In this document: positions 35,301 through 46,649 of the stretch, piece after piece
How the letters are laid out: every line of letters starts with the position of its first letter
Numbering within the stretch: the stretch's first letter is position 1
Assembly: GCA_050084515.1 (NCBI GenBank)
Contig: CM114271.1
Location: 43,524,001-43,588,000 of the forward strand
Source of the DNA: Blasia pusilla
Taxonomy: Eukaryota > Marchantiophyta > Marchantiopsida > Blasiales
Direction: 5' to 3'
DNA: 64,000 nt
Notes under the pieces: model-generated
Databases searched by the model: none
What the model saw: the letters and a program-made list of their open reading frames with translations, nothing else
Told to the model about the DNA's origin: nothing
Translations under genes and position numbers: made by a program

Positions 35301-38079
35301 CATAAATCTTGTTTATATATCACGGTATTAAGTATGCTTTCAGTGGTATATATTAGAATCATTTTTTGAAAAAGAATAAAAAAATCTAGATAAATTTAAT
35401 TTAATATTTTTTTTAAATGGTATTATCACTAGCATATCATAATCTAGATATTTCTAGATGATTGCGTGTGACCTTCAAAAAATTAGCTTATTTTAAAAAA
35501 TCCAAAATTTTAATCAACGTGTTGTTTTCTCTGCCCACCAATTTTCAATGATATAAATTTGATGTTTTGCAATGATTACTCGGGAGGAATTTCCAATTTC
35601 TTTCCATTCCTCCAAAATATTTAAAAATAAAATTTGAAAACTTCTCAATTGGATATCTCTACAATTGAAATTTGACTTGGAATGTATTTGAATTGGAAGA
35701 AAATTTCTATGCCCTATAAATGGAAAACTCTCATGGTTGAAACTCGTGGTGTAATTTAAAAAACTCTCTTTCTAATAATTAAAAATACTAGAGAAATTAC
35801 ATGTGTGCGCACAAAATTTGAGTCAACTAATTATCTATGACTTCTGACCTAAAAAATTCCAAATCAATTTTAAACGATCTTGTTTGTTCAAAAATGAAAT
35901 GATTGTATTGGTTGAGAGGGCAAAGGATCCGCTTGATTGAAAGGGAGGGCCACATGAAAAGAAATGTTTGAAGGGGCACTCTCAAATAATCTATAATACA
36001 CTATTGGAGTCTGTCCATTCATTTTGCAAAAACCTATCTTCTTCTCCTATAGTTGGCATTTTCAATCAATAAACTTGCCCCTAATAAATTTAAAATAGCA
36101 TTTGAAAACTTTGAGAATTAATTTGATCCCGGGTCCATCAATAGTCTTGCCCCTAATAAATTTTAAAATAGCATTTGAAAATTAATTTGAACCCGTGCCG
36201 TGCACGAGCTTACGCTAATAATATATATGATTACATACCATTTATACTCCTTGAACATGGTCTACCAGCAAAAGAAGGGCAATTTTCCAAAAACAATATA
36301 AGTGACCAGATATCATTTAGACTGCAAAATTTTGTTCATGCTCTACTGGCAAGCAATCTTCCGCGTTAGAGACGTTTAACATATTAATTTCGATACTCCA
36401 ACTCTAGTTGACACGATCGCTGCTGTAGTTTTTTTTCTTTTAGTGTAACCCATACGTTTCGTTTGGGGTGTATTTTCTTCACTCTCCTCGTGCACATGGA
36501 ATGGTTAGGTTATCCAAAGTAAAAAGATTGTCCACATTTCAAAAAGGCTATCATCCAAAGTAAAAATAATCTTGCTGGTAGTCCAAAGGAATTTCACCCT
36601 TTACTTAAATATCGATAGAGGTACTACGACAACTGTTCTTTGTCAAACCTTTAGGCCTAAGAGTAAGTCTTATGTTAGGAAGTTTAAGCGTACACATCCA
36701 GCAATCAGGAATAAATGATCCCCGTACACATCCAAGAAGGATCTACTCAGACAATCCAGGGTTGGCAGCAAAAATTTTGTGGGTTGTCCGAACTTGTTGA
36801 ATAAGTGGCCTTCAAAAGTGTTGGGTTTTAAATATGCCACCTGCATCTGCCGTGCCTCAATGCAACTTATAAAGCCACAATTGCCAATTAGACTGCGATT
36901 GGGATAGAAAGATCATGACATGACCATCCCTGGGCACAAAAGCTCTCTCAAGGCCACATCAGGAGATGTAGTGATGGACTAGAACAACATTTAAAACATT
37001 CCACTGATGGGACCTGAGTGAAAGCAGAACCTGACATATGCTGGGTATTGCAGCTTAAGCACTGGCCTCTTCTCTTGTACGGTTTCTATTGCCATTCATT
37101 AAGTGTACGTATACAGCCCTTGCAAGGGTAAACTCAACTCATCACACCCACTGCCTTTGGCCCACAAAAGGGTGTGAGAAAAAATTGAATCGCAGGTCAA
37201 AACTGGACCGGCATCACATCCTTCCTTCTGTAATTACGCAGGATGATCATGGCCTAAACCTCTGCAGAGCGCTGGTTTTTTATTACTAAATCACCTCCCC
37301 ACTTGAATGAGTAGTTGGTCCGAAATGGACATGTTACTCCACGTGAAGACCCCTGATCATTGATTCTTCCCCAACTTTCCTACGAAATTCCTCCTTGAAG
37401 GTTATGAAGAAATTGATATGCCGCGCACAGTTCAAATTAATGACGTCAACTAGCAACTAGCAATGACTTGTCTGGTATAGTCAGGACTGATGAGCGCTTC
37501 ATGTGGCTGAATGTACCATGTGCACAGGGGCAGCAGAATGTTACCAATCTTGAATTCCAACCACTGTTTGAACTCGCCATTTTCCAGAGTGAACCACCGA
37601 CTCAATAAGTTGGGCAATTGCCAATTCCAGACTGCCTGCAGCACACATAACCAGACAAATTGTTGGAAGTTGTGCTGGTGGCATGATTACAGGAGTTTAA
37701 AACCTACTTACGAATCAACCAGACAGCTAGTTTCACTGGATACCCAAGGGAAATAAGAACAATGTACCGTGAATCATCCGTCTTTACCAAGTATGTGGGA
37801 TCTCAAAGGTGGAATTTGCTTTTGAGCAAAATGCAGAACTGCCCTTAGAGTGTGATGGCTCAATGACTACCTGATATAAAGTAGCACAAAAGTCAGAACT
37901 GCACAAGCTGTAATAACATAACACGAAGAGTCGCTTTCAAAGTCAATGAAATCCTTGCAACACAAGTATTTGCCCATCTACTATGTAATTGTAGGCTGAG
38001 GTCCAAATAAACCTGATGTAGACCAGCGACGAGAAAGTAACCAGCCAGTTGCCAGCGGTCCAGACAGTAGCACATTCCC
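32331..38079. other. long AT-rich region without a recognised gene
   Basis: A 109-codon minus frame (32968-33297) encodes a charged, helix-prone peptide with RVAMAWKAEEEVTMEKALE. A 102-codon minus frame (34226-34534) reads GDGSAFALSTSTFSDNRS. Neither has a known domain, and both may be retrotransposon debris. Just downstream of INTS8, minus frames at 37893-38168 and 37450-37644 look somewhat coding-like, and the latter follows a GTGTGCTGCAG acceptor-like site. They could be 3'-UTR sequence, a spliced alternative end, or chance. Confidence 0.3.
36073..36190. repeat. two ~50-bp direct copies
   Basis: CTTGCCCCTAATAAATTT, AAAATAGCATTTGAAAA and AATTAATTTGA(A/T)CCC appear in both copies (about 36073-36131 and 36144-36192). 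Confidence 0.75.
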
Positions 38080-41000
38080 TCATAATAGTTCTCCAGCCAA
38101 CCGTTGCAGGAACCGCTGTCCCATGGTGCAAATGTGTGCTTGACGAATTGATGGTGGATTGTGCACATTCAAAGCAGGCTGCTGAAGCAAACCTATCAAG
38201 CTGCTGACTCTTGCTTCATCCCCAGCTTTAGCATGCATATTTACAAGAAGCTCCAAAATTGGTACCTGCATCCACCAAGATTTGGACACTTACTGGTTTA
38301 CATCCTTACGAGCAAAAGATCATTTGGCAACTTTCCCCATGGAGAGCCCAGCCAGTATGGGGAAGGGCAACCCACTGGAGGAGAATATTGCAGATGCTTC
38401 TCAGCAATTTAACTCCCATGTAACTCCTTAACTCACTCCAAACCCTGTCCAGACCAGACCTTTTTTGTAGAAACCTAAAGGTGACAGACTTTTAGATCAA
38501 ATTGGGATACTTGTTCATTTCTACAAGGGAACAAAACACGACGAGCCTACTTGTGTATGCTAATTAATTGATCCATGACTTTAGTCTGCTATCCTTCTAA
38601 AAAAGAATCAACAGGTCAAAATTCTGAAAGAAGCACACGTCCATTCCTAGATCACACTATGATATTCCACGTGGTAACGCTCAATGGTCAAATATTTGCA
38701 ACATACATCCATTTGCTGGCACAAGATCGAACTGGACCTCTCCTGGTTACGAGCAGATGTTAAGCCATCATTTGTGTCAAGACATCAGACATGAATCACA
38801 CAAAAGGCATTAGAATTTATACCTCCCAGAGGCACTCAAAATAAGCTGCTGCATCCCTGTCCACAATAAGTGTGTTCTCTTGCAAAATTCTGAAAGCTGA
38901 CTCATGATCAGGCACAGGCAAACATTGGCATAGAACAGCTGCCTGTAAACCGGCACCTATTGCCCGGCATGATGCCACCATTCTTTGGATCTGCAGATAT
39001 TTTGTCAGAGTAGGTGAGCAACACGATAACTTGGCAATTTTCCTAAGGCCTTTGAAACCAGGAGGACCAAGATAAGCAAGTATCCTAACTCCACGCTCAC
39101 CCGCAAACAGATAACTTTCAAATCCATTGGAATACGCACCACCCAGCAGGTAAAGATTTCAGGGCTCATAGACGGTGCACGATCACAATAGTGTGCACTC
39201 CTTATTGCACCTGCCTGAAAATGCCACGAAAGCATGGACAGAATTTGGACATAATTAGTTCAATGATCACCCTAAGTATTCTAAAACACAGAATAAACCC
39301 ATCAGATACAGCTAAGATCCATTTTCCCACGAGCTTTGACTAGATTATGCAGGAAAATTTGAGAAAATCATTTCTTCCATTTATAAGTGATTGTACTCCA
39401 AAATCAGCTATAAATCCAAATGCCAAAGATGGCTTAGAATATACCTGCAAGTACAAGCGCAGGGCTTTGACATATGCATCGTCTTCAAACGCCAAGTCAG
39501 CCAGGCCTTGAAGCCAACGGTGCCCCTTCTCCCTGTCTCCCTCAACCACACCAGGTAAGCTAACTATCCCCTCTAACAGAACACCAAAGAGATCTCTTCC
39601 AAACTCGGGTGAGACTCGTGGTGGCACTGGACGGAGTACTGGAGGGGCATAGGGTAATGAGCCAACAGAGGGGAGGGCAGCCCCAGCTGTCACTCCTGCA
39701 AGTACTCCGTATCTTTCCACTGCTAAAGGCCAAGTCGTCAACCCTGCAGCATGACAGCGATGCAACCATCCTGCTGTCAAGCATGCAAGAGCAATCAGTG
39801 CCCGAGGATTGGAGATTTTTGAAACAAGAGGAACTCCTGCAGCACCTGGACAGTGAGGATGAGGGCTCATAGCTAATGAACTTGCCCTCCACTGAGGATT
39901 ATCATCACTTCCTTGTAGCTGCCCATCAGTCTCAACACCAATAAGCAAGCACATCAACTCTTCAAACATCTGTGAAAGTCTAGAGCCAAGGCGGGCCACA
40001 TCCTCGTTGAAGTGATTTCGCGAGGCTGCTGCCTGCAGGGACGCACAAAGTGGCATCAAATCACCCAGTGTAGTTGCCAGTTTTAGGGTCTGTAGAAGCC
40101 TCCGTTGCTTTGTCTGCACAGCTACTGGGTTTCTTTTTGTGGTGGCCTCACTGAAAGTACCACCCACTCCAAGCACTCCAGTACCTGAATCATTACGAAT
40201 CTTCGTTGCAAGTTTGGTCTCCCTAACTGGTTGGTCCTTTAATAGTGTCGATACCCATATACAGACCTCAGACAAGTTAACCCACAACTCCTTCTCAATC
40301 AGAAATAGGAGAACAAACTCCAAAAGCCCAAAGCTTGGTAAGGCACCCCTTTCACTCTTTGACGGTAAAAATCTCATACACTGATCTTCCGCTCCTCCTT
40401 CTAATTCTGTGGTCCGCTCTAAAAGCCACAGCATCATAGCACTGTCCAGATCATTTGGTTGAAAACTAAGGGCAATTTCATAAAACCTTCTTGCTACAAA
40501 GGTATCCTTGGAGATCACCAGAGCGTTGAAAGCACGGCGTCTCAAGATGGCAGCTACATCAGCTTCAAATGAGGACCAACTGCGACCAGGAAATTGGGGA
40601 GCAGGAATTTGAAACTTGGCATACAATTCATTTTGATAAGCCCTTCTACGAGAATGATGGCTGCGCAGTGTTAACCAAGAATTTCCAACCTCATGAGACT
40701 TGGGATCATTGCGCTGCAGCGAGGAATCTGTGGGATGCTGCTGACCCTGATCTGCAGGACCCAAATTCTTCCAGAATCCAGCTTCTTGAGGACTTTCATC
40801 ATGATCAGCTAAAGAGTCCTTTGATGCAGCTGCTGCTCTCCTTCCAATCTTTCTTATTGTTCCAACAAGGACTTCAATCTCAGGGACACTATCAATTTGC
40901 ACAAGACTCATGAGTATGTCGCTTTCAGTCATGGGCTCCGCATTCTCCAGGTTTGAATCATCAGACTTTTGGGAACCATCCAGAAGGGAGACTCTATTCA

Positions 41001-44000
41001 GCAAGTTAGTTGAAAGGTGACACTGTTTCAGAGGATCAGAGGGAAATTGGCAATTGAAGATAGGAAGGTCTCCCTTTTCTGCCAGGCTATGTTTCACAGC
41101 AGATTCCCAGCACCAAGGTTCATCGATGACACTGCACACATATATGGCAAGGTCAAACACCCGCTGAGCCAGGCCATACGCATCTGAATCGTTTGTTCCT
41201 TGCATGGTCTGCAGCTGCTTGAGGAACCCTAGATTTGGTAATCGGCCATTCTCTCTGGAGTCCACTGCACTTGATAGACCTCCTGCCTGAGTCTTGCTGT
41301 CTTCCATAACCTTGATGGCATGCAAGAGTTCCATCAAAAAGTCAACACTATCCTTACTGTTCTCAAACTGGTCACTTACTTTAAGGAAGGTTTGGACTGG
41401 AGCTCCCTCAAGAACAGACTTCACCAAATTGCAAGCTGCAAGTTTGCTGCGGGTCGGTTCTGACAGACTTGGATCTTTTGCAACAGAGAGACAATAACCC
41501 CAGGGCAAGTGACCCCTTAAAATGTCCTCCACAAAGGACTGAATTAAACTTCTCTCCTGTTTCACAATAAGTGTATCCTTCCCGAATTCAGACAAATTAA
41601 CCTCTGTTGGGTCACTTTTCAAATCTGCAAAAAGTTCCACTTCTGCACTGCAAGCTTTAGCGGAAGTGGAAGTCACTGCTTCCTTTTTCACAGCGTCTAT
41701 CTGTGTCCAGAAAATTCGTGCCCTGGACTTTGAATCTTCAAGATCCTTGATGTGTGCCCTGTTTTGTTCCCAATTTACACCAACTACCTCAAATCCTTTC
41801 TGTGTGTGATTCAGGTCCACTCCATTGGAGACGTGCACATCCAAATGTACCTTTGATTGAGCTGCTACTTCTCCATCATCCAGAACACCTTCTATTCCAG
41901 CCTTCCTGCTTCCAGTATCTTTGGCTTCACAATCTGACTCACCAACTAAGGTCTCAATCTCACTACCCTTTGATGCCAACTCCCCATTCGAATCTCCTCG
42001 GTATGTACATGTCCTGCTCCTCTTACTTACGTGGTGGAAGGGGCGTTCATCAGGTACTCTACCAATCATATCTGGAGATGTTTGATCATTCCTCATTGCC
42101 TCTGCATTCTCTTTCAATGAAGGAGAATCACTGCCCCCTACTTTGCTATCATCACGATCAACTTTACTAAACCTTCTGGCAACCCAACGACTCTGTTCAC
42201 AAAAGATGATAGCCCATTGGGAAGGTGATGGTGTCGCGAAAACTGACCCGCATGATTCCTGCATACCTGTATCTTTGGCTCGTCCTTTAGGAAATCCCTT
42301 GCTTTCATTTGCAGAATCTCCCAATAACAACATCCGACAAGCAATTAAGAAGCCCGCCAACCTATCTTGGGGCACAGGAGACACATACGGCATCAGTCTC
42401 GTTGTGGAAGTCAATACTGAGTCCACTGTCAATCCAATCCCGTTTTCCTTTCCAGCCATCACCCTGGGGGAAGAAAGGGCGACAAGCGCTTCTGCACACC
42501 TGGTAAAATAGTCATAAGCTTTTCTAATTCGTCCTCTCATAAAATGTACCTCTGCTACATCAAACATGACTTGGCACCTGTACTCGGTGCTTAAAGACTG
42601 CTCCTTTACTGACCCACCATTTTCTGTCACTTTGTGGAAGTTGGAATTTGTTTGCAAGTTAACAGATACCTCATCCGTAGGTGTTAACCCATCTTCCTGT
42701 AGCACCTGCTCAAGGAACTCCACAGATGCCCGTTCCTCCTCAACGCTGCTGTCTCCAATGCCACTAAAAGATGGGGCATCTCCATTTCCACTCAACAAAC
42801 CATGGAAAACTGCACTAAGGTCATCCCCCGTGGTCCAAGATCCCACCCGATTCACTTGGAAACCAGCATTCGGAGCAGCTGAACCAACAGGATGACATTG
42901 GAGTGCCTTATGAATCAGCCAACGGTGGAGGTTACATTGATGTAAAAGTAGTCTGCTTTCATCATGTCTGATTAAAGCCTTGAGAAGGACAAACTGATGC
43001 TGCTGAGACGGAAGTGAGGATTCAATATCTGACAGAGTGAGCTTTGCAGCCACTCCCACCCGTGCAGCCCTCTCACAGAGTACAGAAGCAGTTCTACTTG
43101 CCATTTTGACGGACCCTTGTGGTTCCTGCACATCATGGAGACAGTTGCGGAACTCAACCAAATCAGACATATCAGATTATGTTAACCCCAACGATACATA
43201 ATTAATACCTGACCGAGTCCGTGCAATTGTAGGCAACTGATATGTCACATGCACGAGCATTTGAGCTTTACACATTCATTTGATAATTCAAGGCAGAACA
43301 CGCTCGGGTTATTGCTACACCATGAAACCTTGTAGCAAAAAAAATCAAAATATTTCTTGCCGGGATCATCACTAGAGGAACTAGCGGACGGCGGGCACCT
43401 GCTTCTCTGGGGGAAAAATCCGACCGAAAGGTGCCAGGAACACTAGGACATACAGTGCATGTGTACATTTCATCTTAAAAGCTCGAGGTTTGCTGTTAAA
43501 GAGTTGGTAAAAACACTCCCTAAGTCGATTGCATATGTACTAATCTGCAATTTTAGACTTCCATTAGCAAGCAATTGACAACTCCATGATTGTTGCCACA
43601 TGGTAGTCATATCTTCCTTCAGAGAACCTTTCTCAGGGCCACACATTAGAACGAGCAAAGGACTTAACACACATATTACCTTCAAGCGACTCAGTTCATA
43701 AAGAACAACAAATCCTGAGTGTGGTTTCCCAACCACGTTCCGCTCAGAAAGAATTAAAATGCAAATATGAAACCCTTCCAACTAAACAGCCTTCAGAAAC
43801 CCTTTACAGATGCCTAACGGAGCAGCAGCACTTATTAGAACGACCGAAGGACCCCACTTCGTAATTTTACCAAATCTGCAACATGATCTATTAAAAGGAT
43901 ATGAACCTGAAATCAACGTCTGAAGGCTAACCAGAATCAACGCTACTCTTGCCTAGTACTGTTGGCTACACTTCCGAGGAGAATAAAACAATTAAATTTA

Positions 44001-44681
44001 CATCTGCTCGCATCTTGTAAGGACTTCCTATGTTTAAGGCCCACAAGCTTGTAGTTCGAGGACCGTTGAAGAACCACAACTCTAACGACAAAATCAGCGA
44101 CCCGTGGTCCAGTACAAGCCCAACGGCGATTTACGTCTCGTCTGGGAGTCATACTGGGTGCGCTGAAGGTCAATTTTCGGGGCGAATGGTGGATGCAGCA
44201 AAGTACTTCTCCCAGTCATATGGAATGTCGCACTCCGCTTGACTTGAAATTAAATGGCGGAGGAAGGGAAGAAAATTTTCAATTTACCGCAAATGCCCCG
44301 TATGTCCAACACTAGCACAGTGGTATTTCAAAATTGGAAATCGTCTACGACAGTAAATGACGATACTTGCAAGAAAATGCCAATTCTTTGGTCTGTAAGA
44401 TGATTCCTTTCTTCTAGAAGAATGCAAGCGAGTGAAGACCAAACCCGAGGGCATACCGCATCTTTATTTGCATTATTAGCCGAGGAGCTCCCGTGCAAGG
44501 ATTTTTGATTGACAAGAGCCTGCTCCAAAAACATGGAGATAAGATCGGGAGGAGTGGGGATCGCCGCAGGCCCCGCCGCCAGGTGCTCCTCCAGCTTGGG
44601 TGGCAGAAGTAAAAAATCGATCCATAGTGACGCCACATCGCTGCGCGTCCCACCCCTTTCCCTGTCTCGCTCTCGATCCAT
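38080..44681 (-). CDS. INTS8: Integrator complex subunit 8
   Basis: Five coding exons on the complement, all with GT/AG borders and consistent phase: 44681-44457, 43125-39445, 39214-39140, 38990-38823 and 38265-38080. The product is 1444 aa. INTS8 is a TPR-rich scaffold of the nuclear Integrator complex, which processes snRNA 3' ends and terminates transcription; in animals it brings in protein phosphatase 2A. The evidence is at both ends. Residues 19-56 (W-x-x-FLL, LEEHL, LISMFLEQA) match the metazoan N-terminus. The C-terminus matches motif by motif: YLQAGAI, then VASCRAIG with AVLCQCLP, SAFRILQE, WEVPILELLVNMHAKAGDE and RFLQRLAGELL. A TPR-like stretch FDVAEVHFMRGRIRKAYDYF lies in exon 2. 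The protein is longer than the ~1000-aa human one because of a polar, low-complexity insertion in the middle. The ATG at 43170 in the open frame lies in intron 1 and is probably not the start. Confidence 0.92.
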
Positions 44682-45711
44682 GGCTCCGTTCCTTTCTACA
44701 TAACTTCACTTCCCTTCCCGCACCTCACATTCTAGCATCAATCTCTCTCATCCCATCCCTCCCACGCACCTCTCGCCATTCGTCCTCGCCCTCCCCGCCC
44801 TTTCCCTTCCACCCGCCTCCTCTCCTCTCCCGAGAGAGAATGGTTAACACACTCTGAAGTCCCTCGCGGCAATAAATACTAACCACAACCTCCGTCCTCG
44901 CCACTCAATTCTGCCACTTTACGCCTTCCGATCCTGAATTCCCTACCGGGCGTCCTCCTCAAGAAAATGAAGAGCCAGCGTTCCGCCCTCCTCAAGCAAC
45001 CGAAGAAAAAGAACGACTCAATCCAGGTCGTCAGCTTCCTCCTCCTCCTCCTCCTCCTCCTCTTCCGCCTCCCCCTCCTCTCCCATTTCTGGCCGGGCCC
45101 ATGTCTGTGACCCCTCCCTCAGGTCCTCTCTCTCTCCCTCTCTTCCCTCCCTGCCTGCCTCTCAATCCCACCTCCTGCTCTCTCCGCAGAGCGACTACTG
45201 ACTGCTTTCTCTTTCCCAACGCTGCGCGCCTTCTCCTCTTTATAGGAGCCACGCCCATGGCTGCACACGATGCACTTTCGACCGCATGGGGCAGGCCTCT
45301 CCCCGCGATCAGAAACTGCCCGCCTCGAAACTAGGCTCCCCCGCGGCCCCGCCCTCACCAAACCGGAAACCCTCGCGGCTCCTCCTCCTTGTTTTGCGTA
45401 CCTAGTCCTCGCCCGGCCCCTTTAGAGACCTCCTCCCGCTCCGCCTCCAGATTTGGCGTGTCCTTCAGTGCGCAAGTCCGTAACGCACTCATGGACCTGC
45501 CACATGTGTGCTGTAAGCCTTCTTTCCCATTGTTAGAAATAAAGCACCGAATACATTGAGCTCCGAACCTCCAATATGGTCAGATTGTCATTCTTTTCTT
45601 TATGTTTCCTTTTAGGTTGGTTTCTTGTCGGTAGCGGATTGTTAATAAGTCGCTAATTGTTACTAGTAAGGGCGTCGTTGAGATACCTCCCATTTTTTTC
45701 TCATTTTATAA
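44682..45711. other. upstream region of INTS8; CT-rich, possible divergent promoter
   Basis: The sequence upstream of the INTS8 start is rich in CT on the plus strand, without a clear TATA box. A short plus frame starting at 44967 in good context (AAAATGA) reads MKSQRSALLKQPKKK and stops after about 47 codons through a CTC run. It could be the first exon of a divergent transcript, but no continuation was found. Gly-rich minus frames here are composition artefacts. Confidence 0.3.
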
Positions 45712-46024
45712 CATTACGATTATGCGGCTCTTTGAGAGGGGGAAGAAATTATTATTATTATTATAAACACGGTAGCATCCTGAAGGTGAAAAAATTAACA
45801 CGTCCTCCCAATATGTGTATTATTTAACCAGAAGAATAAATTTTTGAGCGATATTCAATCCTGTTAATTTTTTCACCCCTGGGCAGGATGCTATTGTGTT
45901 TATAATAATAATAATTATTTCTTCCCCATGTCAAAGAGCCGCATAATCGTAATGGCAAAGGACTGAATATAGCTCAAAAATTTAATTCTTCTTGTTAAAT
46001 AATACACATGTCAATATGGGAGGA
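45712..46024. repeat. nested fold-back (A-B-A'-B') repeat
   Basis: Arm A (45712-45802: CATTACGATTATGCGGCTC, (ATT)n, TAAACAC, GGATGC-type phrase) is inverted as A' (45861-45954), which ends GAGCCGCATAATCGTAATG. The sequence between them, B (45803-45860: CTCCCAATATGTGTATTATT, GAGCGATATTCAATC), is itself inverted after A' as B' (45955-46024: GACTGAATATAGCTC, AATAATACACATGTC). Two long stems therefore interlock. Further diverged pieces of the same phrases (GAGCGATATTCAATCCTTTGAGAGGGGAAAG) recur near 46165-46200. Confidence 0.85.
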
Positions 46025-46649
46025 GTGCTAAAAGCATCATGTTGACACTAATTGTTATTGAAGGAGGGTTTCCTCAAACCTTATCCTCTTGTAATAATAT
46101 AGATAAATGTAGAAAACATATGGATAGGCTAGATAGAAGAAAAAAATAAACAACCAGTATTAATAACGAGCGATATTCAATCCTTTGAGAGGGGAAAGAG
46201 ATTAATTGTAAACAAGTGTGGAAGACACGCAGATAGGTTAGATAGAGAGAAAAAATAAGGAGTGCTTGTAGGGGCCGTAAATAAGATTTTAGTGCATACA
46301 AATATTCTTACAACACAATTCTGCCGTGACTTCGGGCCTCATAATATCTCTAAATTATGAGATGTCAAATGTGTGAAAGTGTTCTAATCTTAACAAGTGT
46401 GAACTTAGCATTTGGAAGGGGCCTTCCTTTTCGAACATGCCTTCATTTCTTTGGGAGTAGAAGTACCCAAAAAAAGATAACAGCCCTCCCTAATCCCAAA
46501 AAAGATTTTTTTCTCTTATTAATCGGGGAAAAATTAGTTATCATTTCCTTTTCCAACCCCCATCTCTGAAGTAAGAAAATCATACATTTTGATCATTTTT
46601 TCTCCCAAAACGTAGTTCAAATTTCACCACAAGAGATTTATGATTGCTT
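46025..46649. other. noncoding with satellite pieces of the fold-back repeat
   Basis: Two related phrases, GGATAGGCTAGATAGAAGAAAAAA near 46120 and its variant GATAGGTTAGATAGAGAGAAAAAA near 46225, lie in direct orientation. No gene seen. Confidence 0.45.

Noticed and set aside
39560-42895. Many frames opposite INTS8 exon 2
   Set aside because: Shadows of the long exon in other frames.
43126-43170. ATG at 43170 as the INTS8 start
   Set aside because: Family alignment needs the upstream exon at 44457-44681, and an in-phase acceptor at 43126 removes this segment.
45031-45361. Gly/Arg-rich minus frames near 45.0-45.4 kb
   Set aside because: They reflect a CTC-rich plus strand; no domain and no splice continuity.
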